A stretch of 64,000 nucleotides of DNA from Rubripirellula reticaptiva (GTDB lineage: Bacteria > Planctomycetota > Planctomycetia > Pirellulales > Pirellulaceae). Shown piece after piece: positions 9,482 through 18,007 of the stretch. The position numbers and the translations under genes are program-made. The stretch is from positions 992,001 through 1,056,000 of the forward strand of contig NZ_SJPX01000001.1 of NCBI RefSeq assembly GCF_007860175.1, given 5' to 3'. The first letter of the stretch is position 1, and each line of letters starts with the position of its first letter. Below the pieces are notes generated by a model, which made no database searches, was not told the origin of the DNA, and was given only the letters and a program-made list of their open reading frames with translations.

Positions 9482-9853
9482 TCAAAACGTCGAGTTCTTC
9501 GATGTTTGATGAGTAATTTCCTTCCTCAGCATCGCTGCCCCACGACGATTGCTTTTCCAGAAGATGTCAAAGATGTCGCCGAGAACTGGAATCGTACCGA
9601 CAATAAAGTCGATCAACGCGTACCACAGCAGCCACAGGTAGATTCGTTTTCGAGCGCCCGCACGCTTGGCTTGGACGACAAGAAACCCGTGCGCCAACAA
9701 TCCCGCCACATCCCCGACGCCCGGGATGAACCCCAAAATGCTGTCCCAGCCCAATCGAATACCCAGCACAGGGATTTCGATGGCGTCATCCATCAGACGA
9801 GCAAAGCTGTCCGCTCGCATCTGAATCTCTTTCAGCTGCTTCGGATCTTTCAT
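9482..9853 (-). CDS. DUF4112 family membrane protein
   Basis: The 123-aa protein carries the DUF4112 hallmarks: IPVLGIRLGWDSILGFIPGVGDVAG, then a hydrophobic helix (YLWLLWYALIDFIVGTIPVLGDIFDIFWKSN). The repeated pattern IPGVGD / IPVLGD is the family signature. Probably two membrane-embedded helices with cytoplasmic ends. ATG start. Function unknown. It precedes the DUF4404 gene and may share its transcript. Confidence 0.85.
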   Translation of the reverse strand: MKDPKQLKEIQMRADSFARLMDDAIEIPVLGIRLGWDSILGFIPGVGDVAGLLAHGFLVVQAKRAGARKRIYLWLLWYALIDFIVGTIPVLGDIFDIFWKSNRRGAAMLRKEITHQTSKNSTF

Positions 9854-10068
9854 GACGGTATTCTTCGTACGAGAACCAATGGCCGATTATACATCGATAC
9901 GGTCGGTGCAATCTGCAAGCCTCAACTTATACATCGGTCGATCGTGAACGTACCTCCCCCCGAATTCAACTTAGAGTTTGGGCGACGGCCAGCGAACCGT
10001 TGTTCATTTCCGGGTGTCCAGTCACACTACCATCATCTTAATTCCGTCCTTTTGAACGACAGCCAACC

Positions 10069-11007
10069 TTGATTCCTTCAACAACGTCCGCAACCGACAA
10101 CCGATCCTTTCGTGTAGGTGTGGCTTGCGCATTGTTGGCTCATGTTTGCTGGGGCGTTTTCCCCCTGTACTGGCGAATGGTTGGGTCAGTCCCTTCCATT
10201 GCTTTAACTGCCCACCGAGTCATTTGGTCATTCGTGCTGTTAGCGATCTTGACCGCGTCGGTCCAACGGCTTCGTCGAATCGTTTGGACGCGGCATGAAA
10301 AGCGCACCCTACTAATTCACGCGTGCGCCGCCGTAATGATCGGAATCAATTGGTTGGCGTTTTTATACGCAGTGGAATCAAACCAAGTACTGCAAGCTTC
10401 GCTGGGCTACTACATCAATCCTCTGGTCAACGTGCTGTTAGGCGTGATGATCTTGCGCGAAAAACTTTATGTGCCGCAAATGGTGGCCGTTGGTTTGGCC
10501 GGGATCGGCGTCCTTGTGATGACGATCGCGGGAAGTGGCGTGCCATGGATTGCTTTGTCCATGGCTTTGTCGTTTGGAATCTATGGATTGCTGAAAAAGA
10601 AGGCGCCGCTTGGCCCGTTCGAGGGTTTGACTTTGGAAACCGGGATTCTATTCCCGATCGCGGCAACCTACGTGTTGATCGGTTTTCAATCGCCCAATGC
10701 CGCGTCTCTATCCGCATTGACTTGGGCACTGTTGATGATCGGTGGGGCTGTCACCATCACGCCACTCGCTCTGTTCGCCGTCGCGGCCCAGCGTGTTCCG
10801 TTATCGACCATTGGGATTCTGCAATACGTCGGACCGACGATGCAGTGGATCGTTGGTGCGATTATCCTGGGCGAACCCGTCAGCACCTCTCAGTTCATCG
10901 GTTTCGCGTTTGTGTGGGCCGGCGTCGTGGTCTTCATCGCCGGAAACCCCACAACCCGATGGTTTAAATCACGAATGAAAACGAAACCAGTTCTGGCAAA
11001 AAGATAA
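10069..11007 (+). CDS. rarD: EamA-family transporter RarD
   Basis: The protein has 312 aa and ten predicted helices of the drug/metabolite transporter fold. The segment LAHVCWGVFPLYWRM and the block FLYAVESNQVLQASLGYYINPL are diagnostic of RarD, as is GILQYVGPTMQWIVGA near the C-terminus. The usual length is ~300 aa. The start is TTG; no other start lies before the first helix. Chloramphenicol sensitivity has been linked to RarD in some bacteria, but its natural substrate is unclear. It is a single gene between DUF4112 (divergent) and the convergent DUF1552 gene. Confidence 0.92.
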   Translation: MIPSTTSATDNRSFRVGVACALLAHVCWGVFPLYWRMVGSVPSIALTAHRVIWSFVLLAILTASVQRLRRIVWTRHEKRTLLIHACAAVMIGINWLAFLYAVESNQVLQASLGYYINPLVNVLLGVMILREKLYVPQMVAVGLAGIGVLVMTIAGSGVPWIALSMALSFGIYGLLKKKAPLGPFEGLTLETGILFPIAATYVLIGFQSPNAASLSALTWALLMIGGAVTITPLALFAVAAQRVPLSTIGILQYVGPTMQWIVGAIILGEPVSTSQFIGFAFVWAGVVVFIAGNPTTRWFKSRMKTKPVLAKR

Positions 11008-11030
11008 ATCGAGTTACACAACTCAATGTC

Positions 11031-12323
11031 TTAGCCTAAGCCATTCATGGTTCCGGTACTGGTCGCAAACTGGTCAATTTCCATTCCAACGTTTTGCAAG
11101 AAATTGACGAACAGATTTGGCAATGGATAGTTGTTGTTACGGTCGAACGCCAAGTGACCAGCGTGACGCATTCCTCCACCAGCGACCAAGACGGGCATAT
11201 TGCGGTTATCATGATTGGATGCATTGCCAAGGTTGCTGGTCAATAAGACGTTGGTGTGATCGAGCAAGGTTGCGTCACCGTCTTCGGATCGATTCAGGTC
11301 GCGAATGAATTCGCCCCACTGAGCCACGATCGCGCCTTCGACGATCGCCAGTTGAGCCAACTTTTCTTCGTCCTTGCCGTGGTGACTGAGGTTGTGATAG
11401 CCCTCGTCCACACCCTCGATCGGGATCACTCCGCCGGCACCCGGGATGTGCAACGAGATGAACCGAGCCGAGTCGGTCAAAAGCGCCAACTTAATGACAT
11501 CGCACATCGTTTTTTGTTTGGCGATGATATCGCTGGGGTCATTAATATCTCGTGGCATCTTTGCGTCGACTTTGGGCTTGGGACGTTTCGCCCATTTCTC
11601 GGTCTCTTCCATTCGTTTTTCTAGCTGTCGAACACTAGTGAAGTATGCATCCAGTCGATCGCGGTCGCCGAGTCCCAGGTCGCGCTGTAATGACTTGGCA
11701 TCTTCACCGACCAAATCCATAATGCTGCGCCCCTGGCGAACGCGGCCAGCCTGCTGTTCGCGTTGGTCCTTCGATTCGTCGACGAACAACTTCGCAAACA
11801 ATCGCGACGGTGAATCTTCCGGTGGAATCATCGCGCCGCTTTCGGTGTAACACGGGCTAGAACTGCCGCTGGTGCTAAGCACCAATGATGGAAACCGTGT
11901 TGCGTCGCCCAAGTGCTTGGCCATCAATTGGTCGATGGAGATCGAATTGACGGCTTTACCCGACGTGCCCACTGGCGAAGCCGTCAAGATGCTTGCTTCG
12001 GCCCGGTGACCACCCTTTACCCCTGGATGCGAAACACCCGAAACCACCGTCAACTTAGCCCGCAGATCGGACAGTGGTTTCAGGTAAGGCGACGGCGTGT
12101 ACTGCACACCTTTGTCGTCGGGAAATAGATTTTCCGCGACCAAACCCAATCCCAGGGTCATCGCGACAAAACGTTTCGGAGCAGCCGATTTATCGGACGC
12201 GGCGAACGAAGGTTGCATCGCGGTCAACCACGGCAAACTCATCGCCACGCCACTGCCACGAAGCACGGTTCGTCGATCAAGTGCCCGGCGAAAGTTGAAT
12301 TGAACTTGTTGATTCAAAGCCAT
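11031..12323 (-). CDS. DUF1552 domain secreted protein (Tat-type leader)
   Basis: A 430-aa protein of the planctomycete DUF1552 family, related to the DUF1501/sulfatase-like fold. The N-terminus has a twin-arginine style leader, [19 protein letters not shown], as is usual for this family. Internal family landmarks are [32 protein letters not shown] and [23 protein letters not shown] near the end. Translated from ATG, 5 bp after the DUF1592 gene stop. DUF1552 and DUF1592 genes are nearly always paired in planctomycetes and are thought to act together outside the cytoplasm; the reaction is not established. Confidence 0.93.
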   Translation of the reverse strand: MALNQQVQFNFRRALDRRTVLRGSGVAMSLPWLTAMQPSFAASDKSAAPKRFVAMTLGLGLVAENLFPDDKGVQYTPSPYLKPLSDLRAKLTVVSGVSHPGVKGGHRAEASILTASPVGTSGKAVNSISIDQLMAKHLGDATRFPSLVLSTSGSSSPCYTESGAMIPPEDSPSRLFAKLFVDESKDQREQQAGRVRQGRSIMDLVGEDAKSLQRDLGLGDRDRLDAYFTSVRQLEKRMEETEKWAKRPKPKVDAKMPRDINDPSDIIAKQKTMCDVIKLALLTDSARFISLHIPGAGGVIPIEGVDEGYHNLSHHGKDEEKLAQLAIVEGAIVAQWGEFIRDLNRSEDGDATLLDHTNVLLTSNLGNASNHDNRNMPVLVAGGGMRHAGHLAFDRNNNYPLPNLFVNFLQNVGMEIDQFATSTGTMNGLG

Positions 12324-12328
12324 CGTTC

Positions 12329-14731
12329 TTACTTATTCAAAAAGGTGGGACTGGTGACAACCGCATACAACAACGACCGCAATCCGTAATTGTCACCAGC
12401 AGTACTTTCAACGATTTGGTCCAGTTCGTATCGGTCAGCAAACTGAATCGATCCGCCCGTACCGTAAGTCATCAATTGACCTGCAAAATTTCGGGCAACC
12501 GGTCGAATATCATCGCACACGATTTTCCGATATTCGTCAAAGTTGTTAAAGCTGAGTCCGTCAGCGGTAACGAAACTAGCGTCGACTGGCAAACCGCGAC
12601 GTGACTTGCCACCGTTGACCTGGATGTACTGATCACGCCAACGTCCCCCGGCATCAAAGTTTTCGAGCGCGTAACCGGGCGGATCAATGTTTTGGTGACA
12701 ACCGTTGCAGGAAACATCCGACAAGTGTTTCTGCAGCTGCTCGCGAATCGTTTTTGCGCCTCGAATATCAGGCTCGACTGCTGGAACACTTTCGGGCGGC
12801 GGCGGAATCGGCGTTCCCAAAATCCGTTCCGAAACCCAAACACCACGAAGCACCGGCGAAGTGTTGGTTCCGTTGGCGGTAACTTTCAAGATCGATCCTT
12901 GCGACAACAGGCCGCCTCGCGGCGAGTCGCTGGGCAGCTTGACTTTGCGAAGTTCATCGCCGTCGACACCTTCAATCTCATAGTAACGAGCCAGCCGACT
13001 GTTCAAGAACGTGAAATCCGAACGGATCAATTTGTCCGCCCCTGCGTTCGTTTTGATCAAATCTTCGAGGTACTGATGTGTCTCGTCCAGCATCGCGTTT
13101 TGCACGACCACGTCAAAATCGCGATAAAGCTTTCGGTCTGGTTCTGTAAATTCGATTTGCGACATGTCCAACCATTGATCGGCAAAGTCACGCACGAATT
13201 GGCTGGCGTACTTTCCTTCAAGTAAGCGATCGACCTGACCACGAATGACTTGGGGATCCTGCAACTTTCCATCGCGTGCTAGCTTCGTTAAGACCGCGTC
13301 GGGCATGCTGCCACGAAGCAGATAGCTTAGACGCGTTGCAATCGCAAAATCGTCGAGTGGGCCGGGCGGTTCAACGAAGTACATGAATCGCGGAGAACAC
13401 AAGATTGCACGATACGAAGCCAGTAACGCGTCAATCGGCGATACCCCGCTTTCAAGTGATTCTCGCATCCACTGCCGGTACGGTTGCAATTCGATTTCAC
13501 TGACCGGACGACGAAACGCGCGAGTCGCGAAGCGTCGAAGTTGCTTCGACATATCACCCAGCGGATTGTCGCTGACCAAATCAATCCGTTTCGCTTTTGT
13601 GTCAATCTTGACGTTCAAATCACCTAACAAGTTTCGTCGCGCGACGCTGAGTGAACCCGCCGGATGAATGCGATCCACCGTCATCGAGTGTAAGGCGACG
13701 CCAGGCACGTTTTGCGGACCACCTTCGCCCGCACCAACTTGGCCGCCGTTGAATCTGGCTCGTTTAAGAGTCTCGTCGCCCGGACGGATCTCGATCATAT
13801 GGCCAGCCGGTATCCAGGCTTCGTAGATGTGTGTGGTGGGCTGCTGTTCGGCTTCGAAAGCACCAACCCACGAAAACAACGGTGCACCGGAAACACAGCG
13901 CCCGGTCCGAACACTGCACCAGACGCCGCCTTCCTTGGGCTTGTTGATTGCCGAAGCATCAAATGTGATTCGGTACCAACCCGATTCCTTCACAGTCGTC
14001 GACGTGATGCGGCCGTAGAAAACCAGTGTCGACGACCATACGACTGCTTTGCCGTCAATCATTTCAGGATCACGACATCGACTGAGCGGTCGCGCCCGAG
14101 CGAGCGCACGAGCGTCGTAATCGCGATGAAAATGATTTTCCGCATCCGTCACACGAGTTACTGCTGCATCAAGTGCTGCATCAACCACGGTTAGATGCGA
14201 ATCAAGTTGAAAGTGAGAAATGGATTGATGATCGGCAATGCCCGTGAATCCATCGCTTCGTTGTTCTTCGGGCATCAGACGAGCCAGCGGAATATCGACT
14301 GCCAGCAAGTCCTGAAGTGTTCGTTCAAGTTGGGCGTTGGTCAGCCGTCGCGAACGGACTCGACCTGCTTTGTCAAACTCGGCTTTTTGGAAATCGTGCA
14401 GCCAAAGCGACGTTTCGTTCAGAAAGGAATCTGCTTCATCCGGATCCAATTCACCACCATCCTTGGGCGGCATCTCGCCGTCGTTGACCCGGTCGAACAC
14501 ACGAATCCAACGTGACATAGTCTTGGAATCTGACAAATCAGTGCCAAGCGATGCGATATCGAAACCACCGTCGGCGTTGGGGCCGTCATGACAGTCCATG
14601 CAGTTGTGATTGAGAAATTCGACGGTGTCCAATTTCGCTTCCACTGCCGAAACTGGTCCGGCAACTAACGAAACTGCGAAAGCTATGGCACAACCAAGGC
14701 CAACTGATCGGATCCGGTGGAAACGCGACAT
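12329..14731 (-). CDS. DUF1587/1592/1588/1585 multidomain secreted protein with cytochrome-type CxxCH
   Basis: The start is taken at the ATG at 14731 rather than a TTG four codons earlier, because the ATG begins a clean signal peptide ([18 protein letters not shown]...AVEA). A single heme-type motif [16 protein letters not shown] (Cys44, Cys47, His48) follows. Then come the ordered planctomycete domains: DUF1587 (~[15 protein letters not shown]), DUF1595 (~[12 protein letters not shown]), DUF1592 (~[12 protein letters not shown]), DUF1588 (~[20 protein letters not shown]) and DUF1585 (~[18 protein letters not shown]). A second CNGCH motif lies in the DUF1588/1585 part. Encoded directly upstream of DUF1552 with a 5-bp gap. 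Likely periplasmic; function unproven. Confidence 0.93.
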   Translation of the reverse strand: MSRFHRIRSVGLGCAIAFAVSLVAGPVSAVEAKLDTVEFLNHNCMDCHDGPNADGGFDIASLGTDLSDSKTMSRWIRVFDRVNDGEMPPKDGGELDPDEADSFLNETSLWLHDFQKAEFDKAGRVRSRRLTNAQLERTLQDLLAVDIPLARLMPEEQRSDGFTGIADHQSISHFQLDSHLTVVDAALDAAVTRVTDAENHFHRDYDARALARARPLSRCRDPEMIDGKAVVWSSTLVFYGRITSTTVKESGWYRITFDASAINKPKEGGVWCSVRTGRCVSGAPLFSWVGAFEAEQQPTTHIYEAWIPAGHMIEIRPGDETLKRARFNGGQVGAGEGGPQNVPGVALHSMTVDRIHPAGSLSVARRNLLGDLNVKIDTKAKRIDLVSDNPLGDMSKQLRRFATRAFRRPVSEIELQPYRQWMRESLESGVSPIDALLASYRAILCSPRFMYFVEPPGPLDDFAIATRLSYLLRGSMPDAVLTKLARDGKLQDPQVIRGQVDRLLEGKYASQFVRDFADQWLDMSQIEFTEPDRKLYRDFDVVVQNAMLDETHQYLEDLIKTNAGADKLIRSDFTFLNSRLARYYEIEGVDGDELRKVKLPSDSPRGGLLSQGSILKVTANGTNTSPVLRGVWVSERILGTPIPPPPESVPAVEPDIRGAKTIREQLQKHLSDVSCNGCHQNIDPPGYALENFDAGGRWRDQYIQVNGGKSRRGLPVDASFVTADGLSFNNFDEYRKIVCDDIRPVARNFAGQLMTYGTGGSIQFADRYELDQIVESTAGDNYGLRSLLYAVVTSPTFLNK

Positions 14732-14828
14732 AAAGAGGATCAATGTCGAAAGTGCTAAGGCGGGAGCGGCATTTGAAGTACCGCCAGGAGGGATGCTTAT
14801 TATAGTTTCGCGAGACGGTTCTTACCAA

Positions 14829-15452
14829 TCAAGGGCGAACAAACGTTTTTCGCGCGTCTTCGATCCTCTCCCAGCAGTAGCAGGTCCGCAAGTGATCGTT
14901 GACCATGCCCATGGCCTGCATCATTGCAAAACAGGTCGTCGGGCCAACAAACGTCCAACCGCGTTTCTTCAGTGCTTTGCTCAGATTGGTCGATTCCTCG
15001 GTGATTGCGTTGACGTCGGACCGCAATTTGGGCGATCGGTGGTGTTTGGGCTCGAACGACCATAGGAAGGTGGCCAACGACCCAAATTCTTCGCCGACTT
15101 CGATTGCGCGGGCGGCGTTGTTGATTGCCGATCGAATCTTTCCGCGGTGGCGCACGATACTCGCGTTATTGACCAGCTGATCAACCTTGGCTTGGTCAAA
15201 TCGACAAACCCGCTGAGGATCAAACCCGTCAAATGCCTCACGAAATGAATCGCGTTTTCGTAGGATGGTCAGCCAACTGAGCCCAGCCTGGAACCCCTCG
15301 AGGCAAACTTTTTCGAACAACCGTGTGTCATCCGCGACGGGCACGCCCCATTCGCGATCGTGATATTGAATGTATTGCGGATCGCTTCCGCACCACCAAC
15401 ATCGATCCACCGCAGCATCGCCGATCTGGGTTCCCCGGCGGTTTGTCATCAT
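14829..15452 (-). CDS. tag: DNA-3-methyladenine glycosylase I
   Basis: The 207-aa enzyme removes 3-methyladenine from alkylated DNA. Family blocks are all present: RCWWCG, YHDREWGVP, FEKVCLEGFQAGLSWLTIL, GWTFVGPTTCFAMMQAMGMVNDH and the final cysteine after NDH. The Cys/His pairs at the N-terminus (C in CWWCG, H in YHD) and C-terminus (NDH..C) correspond to the zinc-snap ligands of Tag. The ATG overlaps the DUF721 stop in TAATG, so the two are translationally coupled. Confidence 0.95.
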   Translation of the reverse strand: MMTNRRGTQIGDAAVDRCWWCGSDPQYIQYHDREWGVPVADDTRLFEKVCLEGFQAGLSWLTILRKRDSFREAFDGFDPQRVCRFDQAKVDQLVNNASIVRHRGKIRSAINNAARAIEVGEEFGSLATFLWSFEPKHHRSPKLRSDVNAITEESTNLSKALKKRGWTFVGPTTCFAMMQAMGMVNDHLRTCYCWERIEDARKTFVRP

Positions 15453-15802
15453 TAGCCCGCTTGAATGCGAAACCGGATGTCGTTGACCTTATTGCCAGCA
15501 ACGTCTTTTTGAAATTGACGAAGGATCGCCCGTTTCTGAAAATTCAACTCTTGTAACGTCGCCGAATCGGACACAAAAACTTGTAATACGCCGGCGCGAA
15601 GATTGCCGACCCGGCACGAGGCAGCCAGCGATTCGCCAATGGCGGCGACGATCGTTTCGGTGAGATGTTCGTTGACACCGCTGCGGGCGTACCCTTTGCG
15701 CGACATCAACTGACTGATCAATGAACCGATTCGACGGACTTTTGGCTTATCGTCAGGCGAACTGGCCAACGGAGAAATCGCGGATTTAGCACGTTTTGCC
15801 AT
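15452..15802 (-). CDS. DUF721 family protein, DciA-like
   Basis: The start is set at ATG 15802 (MAKRAKSAISPL) because GGAGG stands 6-7 bases upstream; a TTG six codons earlier would place that site inside the gene. The 116-aa protein has the DUF721 core (IGSLISQLMSRKGYARSGV...LAASCRVGNLRAGVLQVFVSDSATLQELNFQKRAILRQFQ). DUF721 includes DciA, which loads the replicative helicase in most bacteria; the member here could be the DciA of this organism, which is inference. One-base overlap with tag downstream. Cytoplasmic. Confidence 0.85.
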   Translation of the reverse strand: MAKRAKSAISPLASSPDDKPKVRRIGSLISQLMSRKGYARSGVNEHLTETIVAAIGESLAASCRVGNLRAGVLQVFVSDSATLQELNFQKRAILRQFQKDVAGNKVNDIRFRIQAG

Positions 15803-15970
15803 CGAAGCCTCCGGAGTCAATGAAAAGAAAACTGGTCGGGATTACTCGAGAACCAGACTGAACCCATGCATTGTAGCGGCCAACGCCGCATGGACATCCA
15901 GGCTCAAAATCGTTCCACTTATCGACGTTTCCGATGTTCACGCTTGATGCTTTCACTAGAGGAGCTTTCG

Positions 15971-16468
15971 ATGTCAGATCAGTTGACACCATCGTCTGGT
16001 GAAACGCCGCTTGTCATCATCGGATGGCGAGAATGGCTCAGCCTGCCGGACCTGAAAATTGCCCACATCAAGGCGAAAATTGACACAGGTGCTCGTTCAT
16101 CAAGTCTTCACGCGTTCGAGATCGAAGCGTTCGATCGCGATGGTGCACCTTGGGTACGATTTCAGGTCCACCCGATCCAGCGCCGCGATAAGTACTCGGT
16201 TCAGTGTGAAGCACCTGTCCACGACATCCGAAATGTTCGCAGTTCAAGCGGCGAGTCATCGATCCGGTACGTCATTCTGACGTCCGTATTATGGATGGGC
16301 GAAACATGGACGGTCGATTTGACTTTGGCCGATCGAACTCAGATGGGTTTCCGAATGTTGGTCGGACGCGAAGCCGTCCGAGGACGGATGTTGGTCGATC
16401 CAGCCCGATCCTATTTCGGCGGCCGACCCTCGCGAAAAAACCGTCATCCGCGTCATCGACATCATTAG
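15971..16468 (+). CDS. Retropepsin-like 'ATP-dependent zinc protease' family protein (RimB type)
   Basis: The start is ATG 15971 with AGGAG a few bases upstream; an earlier in-frame start at 15866 would add 35 residues unlike the family. The 165-aa protein has IIGWREWLSLPDL, then KAKIDTGARSSSLHA, where Asp38-Thr-Gly is the aspartic-protease-like catalytic triad. MLVGREAVRG near the C-terminus is a further family landmark. It has the size of one retropepsin subunit and would be active as a dimer. In Pseudomonas a similar protein (RimB) is encoded with RimK. Here rimK follows after 80 bp on the same strand, so the pair probably modifies and trims glutamate tails or related ribosomal modifications; that is inferred from the neighbour. 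Confidence 0.82.
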   Translation: MSDQLTPSSGETPLVIIGWREWLSLPDLKIAHIKAKIDTGARSSSLHAFEIEAFDRDGAPWVRFQVHPIQRRDKYSVQCEAPVHDIRNVRSSSGESSIRYVILTSVLWMGETWTVDLTLADRTQMGFRMLVGREAVRGRMLVDPARSYFGGRPSRKNRHPRHRHH

Positions 16469-16548
16469 TCATCCATTTCGCAAGTCATCCAAATCATTGA
16501 ACGACATTACTAACCGATGTCCCATCCGCCCCTACCGAAGTTTTGATC

Positions 16549-17745
16549 ATGAAGCTTGCGATTCTTTCTCGCAGCAATACCTGTTACAGCACAAAACGAC
16601 TCGTCGAAGCTGCCCAGAAACGTGGGCATCAGGTCAAAGTCCTCGATACGCTGCGGTTCTCCATCGACTTGGAACAGGGCGAGCCCGACCTCTACTACCG
16701 ATCCAAACAGCTAAGCCACTATGACGCGATCGTACCGCGAATCGGTGCTTCGATCACGTATTTTGGGACTGCCGTTGTTCGACAATTCGAACAGATGGAT
16801 GTCTTCACAGCGTCTTCGTCAGCCGGGATTTCGAATTCTCGCGACAAACTTCGCTGTCTTCAAATCCTCAGCCGCCATCAAATCGGTATTCCGCAAACTA
16901 CCTTCGTCCGTGAAAAGAAGGATGTTCTACCGGCGATCCAGCGAGTCGGCGGGGTGCCGATCATCATCAAACTGCTCGAGGGCACTCAAGGCGTTGGTGT
17001 GATTTTGGCCGACAGTGTCAAGATTGCCGAAGCGATCATTGAGACACTGCAGAGCACGCGGCAAAACGTTTTAGTTCAAAAGTTTGTCGCTGAGAGCAAG
17101 GGTCGTGACATCCGCGCGTTTGTCGTCGGTGACCAGGTTGTCGCAGCAATGCGGCGAGTCGCCCAAGGCAGTGAATTTCGCAGCAACGTTCACCGCGGCG
17201 GCAAGACCGAACGTGTTGAACTTTCGGAAGAGTACTGTCAAACCGCCGTTCGATCAGCCCAGATCATGGGACTGCGCGTCGCGGGCGTTGACATGCTAGA
17301 GGGCAATGATGGCCCCCAAGTCATGGAGGTCAATTCGTCCCCTGGTCTCGAAGGAATCGAAACCTGCACGCAGCTAGACATTGCCGGTGCGATCGTGGAC
17401 TACATCGCAGCCCAAGTTGATTTTCCGGATATCGACGTGCGTCAACGATTGACAGTCAGCCGAGGTTACGGTGTCACCGAGATTTACATACCCGACGGTT
17501 CCGATTTCATTGGCAAGACGATCGACCAAAGTGGATTGCCCGAACAAGACATCAACGTCTTAACGCTTTACCGCGGCGCAACGGTAATCCCAAACCCACG
17601 ACTCAAACGAACCCTTGAACCTCACGATCGACTGCTTTGCTTTGGAAAACTCGACGCCATGCGTGGGATGATTCCCGAAAAAACTCGCAAACGTCGAAGC
17701 CCGAAAATCAAAAAACTGTCAACCGAAGTCGAGATCCCTGGCTGA
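16549..17745 (+). CDS. rimK: RimK-type ATP-grasp ligase with C-terminal RCK_C (TrkA-C) domain
   Basis: Starts at ATG 16549 (a TTG two codons earlier is less likely). Residues 1-290 are a complete RimK: N-terminal MKLAILSRSNTCYSTKRLVEAA, ATP-grasp lysines and loop IIIKLLEGTQGVGVIL, and the metal-binding end QVMEVNSSPGLEGIE. RimK adds glutamates to ribosomal protein S6 or builds related poly-glutamate. Beyond the normal ~300-aa length there is an additional ~95 residues: YGVTEIYIPDGSDFIGKTI, DINVLTLYRGATVIPNPR and LEPHDRLLCFG (about 304-372) form an RCK_C fold as in K+ channel regulators, followed by a lysine-rich tail. RCK_C domains bind small ligands, so allosteric control is plausible. Encoded after the RimB-like gene. 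Confidence 0.9.
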   Translation: MKLAILSRSNTCYSTKRLVEAAQKRGHQVKVLDTLRFSIDLEQGEPDLYYRSKQLSHYDAIVPRIGASITYFGTAVVRQFEQMDVFTASSSAGISNSRDKLRCLQILSRHQIGIPQTTFVREKKDVLPAIQRVGGVPIIIKLLEGTQGVGVILADSVKIAEAIIETLQSTRQNVLVQKFVAESKGRDIRAFVVGDQVVAAMRRVAQGSEFRSNVHRGGKTERVELSEEYCQTAVRSAQIMGLRVAGVDMLEGNDGPQVMEVNSSPGLEGIETCTQLDIAGAIVDYIAAQVDFPDIDVRQRLTVSRGYGVTEIYIPDGSDFIGKTIDQSGLPEQDINVLTLYRGATVIPNPRLKRTLEPHDRLLCFGKLDAMRGMIPEKTRKRRSPKIKKLSTEVEIPG

Positions 17746-17775
17746 ACAAGTCTGCGGTTGATCGACCAAACGGTA

Positions 17776-17925
17776 CTTGGACAAAGAAAACGTTTTCGCG
17801 ACGTGCTGGGTAATCAACCATCGTTGGTCAATGACAATGTTCAAATATCACGACTAAAATTCGTCGGGGCATGTCACCCTGATGTCATTCGTTGTGCCAG
17901 TTACGCCATGCCCGAATGAGACGAC
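17776..17925 (-). pseudogene. Decayed C-terminal fragment of an ASPIC/UnbV protein
   Basis: On the reverse strand this stretch reads VVSFGHG...NDIRVTCPDEF*S*YLNIVIDQRWLI...FSLSK. It lines up in one frame with the last ~50 residues of the intact ASPIC/UnbV protein at 32215 (VVSFGLG...DDVTVTWPDG...YSEITVDQRWLIVQ...FSLSQ). Two in-frame stops sit in the middle and no rest of the gene is found upstream. The nucleotide match is also visible (CCCGAATGAGACGAC is identical at both sites). It is therefore a gene remnant, perhaps left by deletion or by recombination between paralogs. Confidence 0.7.
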
Positions 17926-18007
17926 ACAACTAAGAAAGCTCTAGCGAACGTAAAGCTCACTCGACAAAATTGCCGATGCGAAGGATGTCCTCGCCGCCAA
18001 GCCACGG

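Noticed and set aside
15866-15970. 35-codon N-terminal extension of the retropepsin-like gene
   Set aside because: The extension has no family similarity, while ATG 15971 has AGGAG upstream and matches the family start.
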